Below are positions 32,586 through 41,877 of a DNA stretch of 54,029 bases, piece after piece (position 1 is the stretch's first letter; every line of letters starts with the position of its first letter). The position numbers and the translations under genes are program-made. The notes below the pieces were generated by a model. It did not search any database and had not been told where the DNA came from. It was given only the letters and a program-made list of their open reading frames with translations. The stretch comes from Variovorax sp. UMC13. GTDB taxonomy: Bacteria; Pseudomonadota; Gammaproteobacteria; Burkholderiales; Burkholderiaceae_C. The stretch covers positions 1 through 54,029 of the forward strand of contig NZ_LZZW01000027.1 in NCBI RefSeq assembly GCF_014170375.1. The letters are read 5' to 3'.

Positions 32586-34778
32586 TCACTCCTTCGGTTT
32601 GCTGTAATCGGGCTTGCCCTTGATGTCGGGATAGGTCTGTGTGCATGTCGGGTAGTTGCTGCAACCCCACCAGAACATGCCTTTCTTCTTGGTGCTGGCC
32701 CGCCTAGACAAGCCGCTGCCGCAAGCCATGCACTTGTGCAGCTCCGACACCTTTGGCGTCTCTCGCGGCACTGGCTTGCCGGCCTTGTCTTCGCAGGCGA
32801 ACTTGCAGCCATCGGCGAAGCCGGTGCATCCCCAAAAGAACTCGTTCTTTTCCTTCTTCTTGATGCGGCGCAACGGCTTGGCGCAGAGCGGGCAAGGGTG
32901 CGTGTCAACCTTGATTGCCAGCCCGTTTTCCTTCACGCCGGCCACCTCGCCAGCGATGTAGTCCATCAGCTCGCGCACGAATGATTCGGTGTCGCGCTGG
33001 CCGGCCTGGATGGCCTTCTGCTGCTCATGCCAGAGCGCGGTCATGTCGGGGAATTTGGCCTGGTCGGGCAGGGCGTCGTAGAACTCTTCGGCCGTGGGTG
33101 TGGGCACGATGTTCTTGCCTTGCTCGACTAGGTAGGCACGCTCGAAGAGCGTGGCGATGATGCTGTCTCGCGTGGCCGGCGTCCCGATGCCGCCATGCTC
33201 GCCTTCCTTGCCCTTGTCCTTCTCCAGCAGCAGCTTGCGCAGGCGGTCGTCGCGGATGTACTTGGCAACGCGGGTCAAGTCCCCTAGCAGGGTCGCCATC
33301 GTGTAGAGCGGCTGCGGCTTCGTTTCCTGCTTGGCGGCCTCGGCATCGACGCAGACGCCGGCCTGGCCGCCGCGCAGCGTGCGTATGTCGATGGACAGGT
33401 CGTTCTCGTCGCTTTCCAGGTCTTCATTGCCCGCGTCGTTCTTGTAGAGCAAAAGCCAGCCTTGGCGCGTGGTGACGTTGGAGCGCACGGCGAAGCGGTG
33501 CCCCTCGGACTCCACCAGCACATCGGTCTGGTCGTATTGGTGCTTGGGCCAGAACTGCGCGATGTAGGCGCGGGCGATCAGCAAATAGATCTTCTGTTCC
33601 CCCTCGCTCAACGCCGCCAGGTTCGCCGTCGCCTCTGTCGGAATGATCCCGTGGTGGGCGGAAACCTTGGACGAATTGAAGGCCCGGCTCTTAATCGAGG
33701 GATCGGCCCGCTGCGCAACGGCGGCCAACATGGGCGCGGTCTGCGTGATCGCCGCCAGCACGCCCGGCGCGTCCCCGTGCTGCTCGTCGCTGAGGTATTC
33801 GCAGTCGCTGCGGTTGTACGTGATGAGCTTGTGCTTTTCGCGCAGCGACTGCGTTATGTCCTTGGTCTGGTCGGGCTTGAAACCGAACTTGCGGGAGGCA
33901 TCGGTTTGCAGCTTCAACAGGTTGTAAGGCAAGGGCGGATGCTGTTCTTTCTGCTTGGTGTCGGCGCTGACGATTCGCGCAGGCTTGCCCTTGACGGCAT
34001 CCGCGATGGCCTGGGCATGCTGCTCTTCGATCAGCCGGCCCTTCTCGTCCACTGGATCGGCTTCAACGATCTGATACCGCGCAGGGAAGGCAACGCCTTC
34101 GACCTCAAACCGTCCGGTGACGTTGTAGTAGTACGCCTTCTTGTGGGCCTTGAATGCCCGCGTGCGGCGCACGACAAGGCCGACGATGGGGGTCTGCACC
34201 CGGCCTACGCTCATGACGCCCTGGTAGCCCTTCTGGCGGGCCGCCAGGGTGTAGGCGCGGGTCATGTTGTAGCCGTAGAGCTGGTCGCCCACGCTGCGGG
34301 CCTCGGCGGCGGCCGACAGGCCGGCGAACTCGCGGTTGTCGCGCATGCTCTCCAGCGCCTTGCGCACAACCTTGGTGTTGTTGTCGTTGATGAGAACCCG
34401 CTTCACCGGCAGAGTGCAGCCGGCGTACTCCAGGATTTCATCGACAAGAAGCTGCCCTTCTTCGTCGGGGTCGCCAGCGTTGACGACGCTGCTGGCCTTC
34501 TTCAACAGGCCGAGAATGACCTTGAGCTGGTCCTTCGCGCCCTTGTCACCGCTGGGCTTCTTCTTCCAAGGAATATGGGACATGGGCAGGTCGTCCATGT
34601 TCCATTTGCTGTATCGCTCGTCGTAGTCCTCGGGGTCCAGCAGTTGCAGCATGTGGCCGTAGCACCAGGCCACATAGTCGCCGCCGCAGTCGTAGTACCC
34701 GTCCTTGCGGCTTCCGCCTCCCAAGCCTTCGACAATGGCTTTCGCCAGGTCGGGCTTTTCTGCAATGAACAAACGCAT
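32586..34778 (-). CDS. traE: Topoisomerase III-like TraE
   Basis: A 730-residue type IA topoisomerase. The TOPRIM domain begins at MRLFIAEKPDLAKAIVEGLG with the acidic NAGDPDEEGQLLVDEILEYA. SVGRVQTPIVGLVVRRT follows. The active-site tyrosine is in KLITYNRSDCEYLSDEQHG near residue 330. The C-terminus has two zinc-finger blocks, CPLC...C...C and CMAC...C...C, for single-strand binding. It probably helps separate or decatenate DNA during transfer but is reported as non-essential in RK2. Confidence 0.95.
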   Translation of the reverse strand: MRLFIAEKPDLAKAIVEGLGGGSRKDGYYDCGGDYVAWCYGHMLQLLDPEDYDERYSKWNMDDLPMSHIPWKKKPSGDKGAKDQLKVILGLLKKASSVVNAGDPDEEGQLLVDEILEYAGCTLPVKRVLINDNNTKVVRKALESMRDNREFAGLSAAAEARSVGDQLYGYNMTRAYTLAARQKGYQGVMSVGRVQTPIVGLVVRRTRAFKAHKKAYYYNVTGRFEVEGVAFPARYQIVEADPVDEKGRLIEEQHAQAIADAVKGKPARIVSADTKQKEQHPPLPYNLLKLQTDASRKFGFKPDQTKDITQSLREKHKLITYNRSDCEYLSDEQHGDAPGVLAAITQTAPMLAAVAQRADPSIKSRAFNSSKVSAHHGIIPTEATANLAALSEGEQKIYLLIARAYIAQFWPKHQYDQTDVLVESEGHRFAVRSNVTTRQGWLLLYKNDAGNEDLESDENDLSIDIRTLRGGQAGVCVDAEAAKQETKPQPLYTMATLLGDLTRVAKYIRDDRLRKLLLEKDKGKEGEHGGIGTPATRDSIIATLFERAYLVEQGKNIVPTPTAEEFYDALPDQAKFPDMTALWHEQQKAIQAGQRDTESFVRELMDYIAGEVAGVKENGLAIKVDTHPCPLCAKPLRRIKKKEKNEFFWGCTGFADGCKFACEDKAGKPVPRETPKVSELHKCMACGSGLSRRASTKKKGMFWWGCSNYPTCTQTYPDIKGKPDYSKPKE

Positions 34779-34786
34779 GGTGCCTC

Positions 34787-35323
34787 CTACCAGGTGATGA
34801 CCGGGACGATCACGGTCTTGATTTGCGAAACGTTGACCGGCCCGAAGTAGCGGCCGTCGAACGATGTGCCGCTCACGTCCGACATAAGCAGCACCTCGGA
34901 ATTGCCCAGCTCGTAGCTGTTGGTCTGGTAGCGCGGCAAGGGCCGGCCGGCCTTGTCGGTCTTGAGCGGTGCGCTCAGTGGCAGCAGTGCGCCATTCACT
35001 CGCACGCCGTCATCGGCCACGGTGACGGCATCGGCTTTAGCGGCTAAAACCTTTTTCATGAGGTAGCCGTAGCCGCCAGGGCAGAACCCGCCCCCGATGT
35101 AGCCCCGTTCCTTGGCGTCACCGAACACGCCGACTTGCGGCGGGCAAAACATGACGTAAGCGCCCTTCTCTACCGGCGCGCTGCTTGCCCAATAGAGGCC
35201 GACGGGAATGCTCTTCGTGGTGTTGACGCGGGCACCGGCTGCATAGCAGGCAACGCCCAAGGCGAGCACGGCAGCGCCGCCGATGGCGGTGCCGATGGTG
35301 ATCCGTTTCAGCAAGCGGCTCAT
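34787..35323 (-). CDS. traF: Pilin-cyclising peptidase TraF
   Basis: A 178-residue S26-type serine peptidase anchored by an N-terminal helix (ITIGTAIGGAAVLALGVACYA). The catalytic serine is in KSIPVGLYWASS and the general-base lysine in GYLMKKVLAAKAD, as in RP4 TraF. It trims the TrbC tail and joins its ends to make the circular pilin. A KorB operator lies in its coding sequence. It overlaps traG by 4 bp. Confidence 0.95.
   Translation of the reverse strand: MSRLLKRITIGTAIGGAAVLALGVACYAAGARVNTTKSIPVGLYWASSAPVEKGAYVMFCPPQVGVFGDAKERGYIGGGFCPGGYGYLMKKVLAAKADAVTVADDGVRVNGALLPLSAPLKTDKAGRPLPRYQTNSYELGNSEVLLMSDVSGTSFDGRYFGPVNVSQIKTVIVPVITW
35036..35048. promoter_or_regulatory. KorB operator inside traF
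   Basis: Perfect TTTAGCGGCTAAA in the traF coding region, coding for the lysine-containing stretch VLAAK near the catalytic site. Confidence 0.8.
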
Positions 35324-37233
35324 ATCGTGATCCCCTCCCCTGCGGGCGCGACAAAGCTGTTACGCAGCTTGTCGCTGTTCTTCGGTGCGGGAATCGCCGC
35401 CCGCGCCTGAAAGGTCGGGTCTTGGAAATACAGCGGCTGCTTGCCGTAGATCGCGGGATAGCCCGCGACGTACACCACCATGTCGCCGGCCTTCGCAATG
35501 TCGCCGCCCTCGGTCTTGACCGGGCCGGGCATGCGCAGGCACTCATCGGGCGTGAGCAAGGGGCGCTGAACCTCCTGGATCGTCCGCGACACCTGGCCCA
35601 GCAAAGCGCTCGTGCGCCGGCCGCTGGTGGTGATCTGCTCCTTCGCTACGGTAGTCTGGCCGGTGAGCTTGGAAAGATGCTCGGCCGTCTCAACGCGGTT
35701 CGGTGGGTAGGCGTTCTGGACGTGGCAGTTCGACGTGATGCTCTCGTCGTGGCCGTAGCCGGTTTCGCGGCTCTTGAGCTGGTTAATGTCCTGGCAAATC
35801 AGGTAGCACTTGATGCCGTAGCCGGCCACGAATGCCAGCGACTCCTGCATGATTTCGAGCTTCCCCAGGCTGGGGAACTCGTCAAGCATCATCAGCATGC
35901 GGTGCTTGTAGTGCGCCACCGGCCGGCCGTTCTCGAAGTCCATCTTGTCGGCCAGCAGGCGAACGATCATGTTCACCATGACCCGCACCAACGGCCGCAG
36001 GCGGGCCTTGTCGTTTGGCTGCGTGACGATGTAGAGACTCACCGCGTTGTCGTGGTGCATCAAGTCCTTGATCTTGAATTCGGACTTGCTCACGTTGCGG
36101 GCCACGATGGGATCGCGGTACAGGGCCAAGTAGGACTTGGCGGTGGACAGCACCGATCCTGCTTCCTCGTCGGGCCGGTCCATCATGTCGCGGGCGGCAG
36201 AGCCGACAACCGGGTGGACCTGGCCGTCTACGTGGCTGTAGGTGGTCATTTCCATCCACAGCTCGCCAATGTCGCGGTTGGGGTCGGCCAGCATGGCATC
36301 GACGCCGGGCAGCGTGGCCGGCGTGCCTTCGGCCTTGGCCTTGTAGAGCGCATGCAGGATCACGCCGACAAGCAGCGCCTGGCTGGTCTTTTGCCAGTGC
36401 GATTCGAGGCCCTTGCCGTCCGGGTCAACGATCAGTGTTGCGAGGTTCTGCACGTCGCCCACTTCGTTTTCCGTGCCAAGGCGGATTTCATCGAGTGGGT
36501 TCCAGCAAACGCTACCGCTGGCCGTCGCCGGCTCGAAACGCAGAACCTTGTTCTTCGCATGCTTCTGCCGCCATCCGGCCGTCAGCGCCCACAGCTCGCC
36601 TTTCAGGTCGGTGATGACTGCGCTATGGCCCCAGGACAGCAGCGTAGGAACCACCAGACCGACGCCCTTGCCGGAACGGGTCGGCGCATAGCAAAGCACA
36701 TGCTCCGGGCCGTTGTGGCGCAAGTAGTGCTGCTTGCCCTTCTTGTCGATCCACGCGCCCACGTAGACGCCTGAGCTGGCCGCCGCATCCTTGCCGGTGA
36801 TGGTCTGCCAGAACGACCGCGCACGCGGGATGAGGCCGGCCGCCTGAATGTCCCTGACGTTCGCCCAGCGGGCCGAGCCGTGCAGGTACTCGTTCACCTT
36901 CGATGAATTCGCCAGCACCATCTTGGCGACAACCAGGCTGATGAGGCCCACGCCGGTAATCGTGACGCCGATGCTTCCGGCGCGCATGAAGGCGTCGGGG
37001 TACTGGCCGTACCACTTGCCGGCCCACTGGACGATTCCCCACGGCGGGTAAATGTGGTTGATGTGCGCGCCAAGCGCGGCCTGGTACTTGAAGTCATGGG
37101 CGAAGAACTGCGTAGCAGCCTGCAATCCGCCGCCAAGGGACAGCACGGCCAGCGCCGGGATGACCTTGCCAGGCCCCTCCTTCTCGGCGCGTACCTGCGG
37201 CCCTACCGCGTTGTTGAACCTGTCTTTTGTCAT
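35320..37233 (-). CDS. traG: Coupling protein TraG (VirD4 family)
   Basis: A 637-residue inner-membrane ATPase that links the relaxosome to the Trb channel. Two N-terminal membrane helices (residues about 22-42 and 75-105) precede Walker A APTRSGKGVGLVVPTLLSW near residue 187. Walker B MLMMLDEFPSLGKLEI is near residue 450, with the VirD4 motif CQDINQLKSRETGYG after it. It overlaps traF and traI by 4 bp each. Confidence 0.97.
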   Translation of the reverse strand: MTKDRFNNAVGPQVRAEKEGPGKVIPALAVLSLGGGLQAATQFFAHDFKYQAALGAHINHIYPPWGIVQWAGKWYGQYPDAFMRAGSIGVTITGVGLISLVVAKMVLANSSKVNEYLHGSARWANVRDIQAAGLIPRARSFWQTITGKDAAASSGVYVGAWIDKKGKQHYLRHNGPEHVLCYAPTRSGKGVGLVVPTLLSWGHSAVITDLKGELWALTAGWRQKHAKNKVLRFEPATASGSVCWNPLDEIRLGTENEVGDVQNLATLIVDPDGKGLESHWQKTSQALLVGVILHALYKAKAEGTPATLPGVDAMLADPNRDIGELWMEMTTYSHVDGQVHPVVGSAARDMMDRPDEEAGSVLSTAKSYLALYRDPIVARNVSKSEFKIKDLMHHDNAVSLYIVTQPNDKARLRPLVRVMVNMIVRLLADKMDFENGRPVAHYKHRMLMMLDEFPSLGKLEIMQESLAFVAGYGIKCYLICQDINQLKSRETGYGHDESITSNCHVQNAYPPNRVETAEHLSKLTGQTTVAKEQITTSGRRTSALLGQVSRTIQEVQRPLLTPDECLRMPGPVKTEGGDIAKAGDMVVYVAGYPAIYGKQPLYFQDPTFQARAAIPAPKNSDKLRNSFVAPAGEGITI

Positions 37234-39428
37234 CTGCTACGTCCTTTCGTCGTTTTGATGGAACCCTGGGGGGTCACGGTGATGGCATCACCAACGGCAA
37301 GGCGCTTGAGGCGTCGTGCGGTCGGCTCGTCAACTGGCAGCACCATGACTTCCTCGCCGCGTTTCAGAAGGGCCAGTGATTGCCCCTCGACCTGGCGGAT
37401 GCCGGCGAAAGTCGCGGCCCCGTCCTGCCCGTCAGTATAGCGGGAGTGCTTCGGTATATCGAATCCTTTAAGGCGCTTGCCTTCCCGCTCCGCTATGTAT
37501 TTGTCGGCGGCAGCGGCAACCTGCGGGCTTAGTCTTCCTGGCCCAAAAATATCCCGTCGCAGGCCGTCAACTGGTTTGGCTCCTTGTTGCTCCACGTCAC
37601 CAGGAACATGACGCGGCAATAGCACTTCACTTCCGCTGGCGAGCTGAACCACACCGAGTTGGGACAGTCTTCGCAGACGGTTTTGGCTTTGGGGCGGCGG
37701 CTTTCGTCCAACGCGGCCAACGTTGGGCTTGCTGGCCCGTCCGGCTGCGGCGGCGTCGGCTCGTGGCTGTCCGGCTCGGGCGGCTCCGGGGATTGCGGCA
37801 GTGGCTGGTCCACTGCCGCTAATGCCGCCTCCAGCAGCTCGTCCTCGGTCGGTTCGGTCATGGTCGTTCTCCTTCGTGGTTGCTTGGGTCAGTAGTTCTT
37901 GACGGCGGCGCTCCAGGGCGTCGTCGTCAAAGGTGATGGGTAATTTCGAGGCCGCCGCCGCTTGGGCGATCTGCTCTTTGAATGCCGGCGTGCCGCCGAC
38001 GCTGATGCGGTCGCCGTAGCGATCCACTGCCATGCGCAACGCGGCTTGCATGCCGTCCTGGTCGGCCCCGCGCGAGACTTTCAGGCGGTCGCCATCGTCG
38101 CGGACGGCGGTAGGGCCGACGCGATAGATGATCGTGCCCTTCTTCGTCACGCTGTCCTGCTCTGCAGCGGCCGCCTGGGGCCGCTGCGGCCCCGTGCCGG
38201 CCACGGTGTTGCCCTTGAGGCCCTGGGCAGCATCGCGGGCGCGCAGCGCCCCTAGCGCCTCCTGGTCGCCCTCTGCGGCCTTGGCGCGCAGCCAATCGGC
38301 CCACGCACGGCGCTGGTACTTCTCATGTATCTCTTGCCGTTCCTTGAGGTACTGCTTGTTGATCTTCTCGATCTCGGCTTTCATGGTCTTGCTGGTGGCC
38401 GAATACATCAGCTTCTTGCCCACGCCGGCCCCTGAAATCAGCTTGATGGTCGAACGCTTGAGCCGCCCGCTACGCTTCGCGGCTTCAATGAGGCGGTCTT
38501 TCTTCGCCCTCGCCTTCTCCCATTCGGCCGTGCGCGATCCGCTGATGTTGAGTTGATCGGCCTTGTACTTCGCGTGCAGCTCTACCGTGTTGACACGGGA
38601 CCGCACCGGCTTCTTGTCGTACTGTTTGCGCGGCTTCTGCGCTGCGCGCTCCAAGTGCTCGGCCGATGGCTCGAAGGTGCCCAGCCTTTCTTCCAGCTTG
38701 GCCTTGGAGAATTCGCGGCCGATGGAACTGGCCTTGACGGCAAGGCCGTCAGCGGCTTGGATCACGAACCCATTGCCGCGCTCGCGCAGCTCCAGGCCGT
38801 TGTCCCGCATGACCTGGTGCAGAGCCTCCCACGACTGCGCGGCCTGCATGTCTGCGGCGCATTCGCGCTTGACCCAGCCCTGCAGGCTTTCAACGCCTGC
38901 ATGCCGCTCCATGTCTTGGGCACGGCCCTCCGATACCAGCTTGTTCCCCTGGTGGTTGTCGCGCTCCAGGCCGTATTCGCGTTCGAGCTTTTCGCAGAGC
39001 TGCCCGAGCGTGTGATAAGCGTTGAATGGCTCCAGGATCGTGTAGCGCGTTGGGTGAATCTTGTTGATGGCGATGTGAATGTGCAGGTTGTCGGTGTCGT
39101 GGTGAACGGCACTGACGCGCTGATGCTCGCCAAACCCCAGCCCTTCGCATATCCGCGCCTCGATGGCCTTCAAGGTCGCGTCGTCGGGTTGCTCGCCTGG
39201 CCGGAAACTGACGATCAGGTGATAAGTCTTGTCGGCCCCCGACCGGGTGTTTTGCGCCTGGGTGTTGAGGACTTCGGTGATCGCCACTTCGGGCCGGTCT
39301 GTGTGGCAGTTCGTGACAGCCACGTAGCCCACGCGCTCGTTCTTCGCCTGTTCGTCGGTGATGTACTTCACCAGACCGGCGAAGTCACTCTTCTGCACCG
39401 TCTTCATGGAAACGTGCTTTGCGATCAC
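37230..39428 (-). CDS. traI: Relaxase TraI (MOBP)
   Basis: A 732-residue relaxase that nicks oriT and stays bound to the 5' end. The catalytic tyrosine is in FAGLVKYITDEQ (about residue 22) and the metal-binding histidine motif is HHDTDNLHIHIAINKIHPTR near residue 115. I chose the GTG at 39428 because it gives the conserved start VIAKHVSMKTVQKSDF seen in RP4; an ATG at 39443 would add five residues. The C-terminal part is variable and contains the nested traH frame. A KorB operator lies just upstream. Confidence 0.95.
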   Translation of the reverse strand: MIAKHVSMKTVQKSDFAGLVKYITDEQAKNERVGYVAVTNCHTDRPEVAITEVLNTQAQNTRSGADKTYHLIVSFRPGEQPDDATLKAIEARICEGLGFGEHQRVSAVHHDTDNLHIHIAINKIHPTRYTILEPFNAYHTLGQLCEKLEREYGLERDNHQGNKLVSEGRAQDMERHAGVESLQGWVKRECAADMQAAQSWEALHQVMRDNGLELRERGNGFVIQAADGLAVKASSIGREFSKAKLEERLGTFEPSAEHLERAAQKPRKQYDKKPVRSRVNTVELHAKYKADQLNISGSRTAEWEKARAKKDRLIEAAKRSGRLKRSTIKLISGAGVGKKLMYSATSKTMKAEIEKINKQYLKERQEIHEKYQRRAWADWLRAKAAEGDQEALGALRARDAAQGLKGNTVAGTGPQRPQAAAAEQDSVTKKGTIIYRVGPTAVRDDGDRLKVSRGADQDGMQAALRMAVDRYGDRISVGGTPAFKEQIAQAAAASKLPITFDDDALERRRQELLTQATTKENDHDRTDRGRAAGGGISGSGPATAAIPGAARAGQPRADAAAAGRASKPNVGRVGRKPPPQSQNRLRRLSQLGVVQLASGSEVLLPRHVPGDVEQQGAKPVDGLRRDIFGPGRLSPQVAAAADKYIAEREGKRLKGFDIPKHSRYTDGQDGAATFAGIRQVEGQSLALLKRGEEVMVLPVDEPTARRLKRLAVGDAITVTPQGSIKTTKGRSR
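37529..37861 (-). CDS. traH: TraH, nested in traI in another frame
   Basis: A 110-residue acidic, proline-rich protein inside traI in a different frame, as known for RK2 traH. It begins TEPTEDELLEAALAAVDQPL and ends with a cysteine-rich block (CEDC...CYC) that may bind metal. In RP4 TraH stabilises the relaxosome complex. The gene has an AAGGAGAACG site upstream. Confidence 0.75.
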   Translation of the reverse strand: MTEPTEDELLEAALAAVDQPLPQSPEPPEPDSHEPTPPQPDGPASPTLAALDESRRPKAKTVCEDCPNSVWFSSPAEVKCYCRVMFLVTWSNKEPNQLTACDGIFLGQED

Positions 39429-39445
39429 GGCCGCCCCCCGCAATT

Positions 39446-39458
39446 TTTAGCGGCTAAA
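39446..39458. promoter_or_regulatory. KorB operator between traJ and traI
   Basis: Perfect TTTAGCGGCTAAA between the traJ stop and the traI start. Confidence 0.85.
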
Positions 39459-39462
39459 GGGC

Positions 39463-39852
39463 TCATCGCTTCACCCTTGGAGTGACAACCTCCTGCATGA
39501 CCTCGTGCATGCGGTCCTGCGTGGATTCGATCCTCGACAACAGGGCGAGGATGGTCGTCTCTCCAAACTGGAGCGTCCTCACGTCATCGGTGAGCCACAG
39601 CTTCAGCAGACCACCCAGCCGCCCAAGGTCGCCATTGATGCGAGCGAGTTCTTCAACTCGCTTGTTGTCCAGGATGCCGGGCACCTGGTAGCCAAGACCC
39701 ACATTCCGCAGGTACGCCGCCACGGGAAGCCCGACCGAAGCCGCCAGTCGTTTGATTTCGGCTTCCTCGTCGGGAAGCACGGGGACGCGCAAATGCCGGC
39801 CCGCTTTGCGGGTCGGCTTTCGCGGATCGTCGCTGTTTCTTGTCTTTGCCAT
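39463..39852 (-). CDS. traJ: oriT-binding protein TraJ
   Basis: A 129-residue protein of the MobC/TraJ ribbon-helix-helix type. The DNA-binding part includes RHLRVPVLPDEEAEIKRLAA, then VGLPVAAYLRNVGLGYQVPG. TraJ binds the oriT inverted repeat next to nic and brings TraI to it. First gene of the leftward tra operon; a KorB operator lies upstream. Confidence 0.93.
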   Translation of the reverse strand: MAKTRNSDDPRKPTRKAGRHLRVPVLPDEEAEIKRLAASVGLPVAAYLRNVGLGYQVPGILDNKRVEELARINGDLGRLGGLLKLWLTDDVRTLQFGETTILALLSRIESTQDRMHEVMQEVVTPRVKR

Positions 39853-39861
39853 TGGCCTCTC

Positions 39862-39874
39862 TTTAGCGGCTAAA
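39862..39874. promoter_or_regulatory. KorB operator upstream of traJ
   Basis: Perfect TTTAGCGGCTAAA ten bases before the traJ start, in position to control the traJ promoter. Confidence 0.87.
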
Positions 39875-40243
39875 GCCGCGCACCTCAGACGGCGGTAGCC
39901 GTCAGCCTCGCAGAGCAGGATTCCCCGTTGAGCACGAAGTGCGAATAAGGGGATAGTGAAGATAGATAACCGGCTCGCCGGTTAGCTAACTTCACCTATC
40001 CTGCCCGCCTTTCGGCGGTATAAACACCAAGGAAAGCATACACCACCGCGCCGCATTTAACCGCTGTTATTGCGCTGAAAGCTAACCGATATAGCGAAAA
40101 AGCGCGTAGGATGCCTATAATCAGCCTCAATCGCCTTGTTTCAGCGCACTGTCAGCACATTGGCAGCGCTTTAACAGCGATCTTTTTGCGATCTAACGCA
40201 GTGCTAGAGTTGCACGCAATAGGAACGACATGGAAAACAAACG
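39875..40243. other. oriT: Origin of transfer (oriT)
   Basis: A 369-bp gene-free region between divergent traJ and traK. It holds the IncP-type oriT core: an inverted repeat with arms at about 39951-39973 and 39978-40001 (ACCGG CTCG CCGGT at the tip), then the nick site CACCTATCCTG/CCCGCC with cleavage expected after 40003. The rest up to traK is AT-rich with spaced A/T tracts and should hold the TraK-binding sites and the outward traK and traJ promoters. Confidence 0.92.
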
Positions 40244-40645
40244 ATGCCGAAGAGCTACCCCGAAGAGCTGGCCGAATGGGTGAAAAAACGCGAGGCAACC
40301 AGGCCGAGACAGGACAAGAACGTGGTGGCGTTCTTGGCCCTCAAGAGCGACGTGCAGGACGCAATCGCGGCCGGCTATTCGCTTCTAACGATCTGGGAGC
40401 ACCTGCACGAGAAGGGGAAGATCCCGTATCGCTACGAAACCTTCTTGAAGCATGTACGCCGACACATCAAGGGCCGGCCTCCTGCGGTGGTAGACGGCCA
40501 GCCATCGACGCCACCAGACCCGCCACGTCCACCCGCTGCAGGCAAGACCGCTGCACCACGGCCGCAACAACCAACGAAGTCAGCGCCACCAGCTCCGGCC
40601 GGCTTCAAATTTGACTCTCAACCGAAAAAAGAGGATTTACTGTAA
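40244..40645 (+). CDS. traK: oriT-binding protein TraK
   Basis: A 133-residue basic protein that in RP4 binds and bends the traK side of oriT. The N-terminal half is helical (YPEELAEWVKKREATRPRQD; YETFLKHVRRHIKGRPP) and the C-terminal half is Pro/Ala-rich. The stop overlaps the traL start by one base. Confidence 0.92.
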   Translation: MPKSYPEELAEWVKKREATRPRQDKNVVAFLALKSDVQDAIAAGYSLLTIWEHLHEKGKIPYRYETFLKHVRRHIKGRPPAVVDGQPSTPPDPPRPPAAGKTAAPRPQQPTKSAPPAPAGFKFDSQPKKEDLL

Positions 40646-41370
40646 TGGCGAAAATTCACATGGTTCTGCAAGGCAAGGGCGGGGTGGGCAAGTCGTTCAT
40701 CGCGGCCACCTTGGCACAGTACAAGGCAAGCAAGGGTCAGAAGCCACTCTGCATCGACACGGACCCGGTGAACGCCACGTTCGCCGGCTACAAAGCCCTC
40801 GGGGTGAAGCGCCTCCAGATCATGGAAGGCGACGAAATCAACCCGCGCAACTTCGATACCTTGGTCGAATTGGTTGCGCCGTCGAAGGATGACGTAATCA
40901 TCGACAACGGGGCCAGCTCGTTCGTGCCGCTTTCGCACTACCTCATCAGCAACCAGGTGCCGGCACTCCTGGCAGACATGGGGCATGAACTGGTCGTGCA
41001 TACGGTCATCACGGGCGGCCAGGCTCTTCTTGACACCGTGAGCGGCTTTTCGCAGCTCGTGAGCCAGTTCCCCACGGAAGCAATTTTCGTGGTGTGGCTG
41101 AATCCGTATTGGGGGCCGATTGAGCACGAAGGTAAGGGCTTTGAACAGTTGAAGGCATACACGGCCAACAAGGCCCGCGTTTCGGCCATCGTGTCGATTC
41201 CAGCCCTCAAGGAAGAAACCTACGGCCGCGATCTGAGCGACATGCTGCAGGAACGTTTGACGTTTGATGAAGCCCTGGCGATGGACTCCCTCACGATCAT
41301 GACCAGGCAGCGGCTCAAGATCGTGAAGGGCCAGCTCTTCGGCCAGCTCGATAGCGCAGCGGTGCTGTGA
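40645..41370 (+). CDS. traL: ParA/MinD-like ATPase TraL
   Basis: A 241-residue P-loop ATPase with the deviant Walker A GKGGVGKSFIAATL at residues about 9-22. It belongs to the traKLM operon of IncP-1 plasmids. Its exact role in transfer is not established. The TGA stop overlaps the traM ATG (TGATG). Confidence 0.92.
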   Translation: MAKIHMVLQGKGGVGKSFIAATLAQYKASKGQKPLCIDTDPVNATFAGYKALGVKRLQIMEGDEINPRNFDTLVELVAPSKDDVIIDNGASSFVPLSHYLISNQVPALLADMGHELVVHTVITGGQALLDTVSGFSQLVSQFPTEAIFVVWLNPYWGPIEHEGKGFEQLKAYTANKARVSAIVSIPALKEETYGRDLSDMLQERLTFDEALAMDSLTIMTRQRLKIVKGQLFGQLDSAAVL

Positions 41371-41807
41371 TGGCCGACCAGGTAGAGGAACTCATCAAGG
41401 AGATTGCCGCGAAGCACGGCATAGCCGTCTCGCGTGATGATCCGATCCTGGTCCTGCAGACGATCAACAACCGGCTGATGCAGGACAGCTCCAAGGCGCA
41501 ACAGGCCCAGCTCGATCAGTACAAGGAAGAGCTGGAGGCCCTGGCGCTCCGCTGGGGGACGGACGCCAAAGACAAGGCCGAGCGCATCCTGAATGCGGCA
41601 CTGACCGCAAGCAAAGGGGCGATGGACAAGGCCATGCAGGAGAACGCCAAGAGCACGGCCGCCACGGTGCGCGCCGAGGTCGATGCAGCCTTGGGCCGTG
41701 TCGCTGGCCAGGTCAAGGATGCGCGGCGGATCGGCCTGCTGAACGTGCTTGCATCGTGCATCACGCTCGCGGCGGCGGCGGTTGCGTTGTGGGTAGCGCT
41801 GCGATAG
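41370..41807 (+). CDS. traM: Conjugal transfer protein TraM
   Basis: A 145-residue mostly helical protein with a C-terminal membrane anchor (GLLNVLASCITLAAAAVALW, residues about 123-142). The long helical region (QDSSKAQQAQLDQYKEELEA) suggests a coiled coil. The ATG at 41370 overlaps the traL stop and gives the RK2 TraM length. A bidirectional terminator follows. Confidence 0.9.
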   Translation: MADQVEELIKEIAAKHGIAVSRDDPILVLQTINNRLMQDSSKAQQAQLDQYKEELEALALRWGTDAKDKAERILNAALTASKGAMDKAMQENAKSTAATVRAEVDAALGRVAGQVKDARRIGLLNVLASCITLAAAAVALWVALR

Positions 41808-41833
41808 CGCAGCGCCTGCAGGCGCGCATAAAA

Positions 41834-41862
41834 AAGCCCGGCATCGCCGGGCTTCTTTTTTT
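41834..41862. terminator. Bidirectional terminator between traM and kfrC
   Basis: AAGCCCGGC / GCCGGGCTT stem with a 3-base loop, T-run on the plus strand and A-run upstream, so it can stop both converging operons. Confidence 0.85.
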
Positions 41863-41877
41863 GGGGATGCGGCGCAG

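Noticed and set aside
35422..36774. Long plus-strand open frame (450 codons)
   Set aside because: It is antisense to traG and shows no domain pattern.
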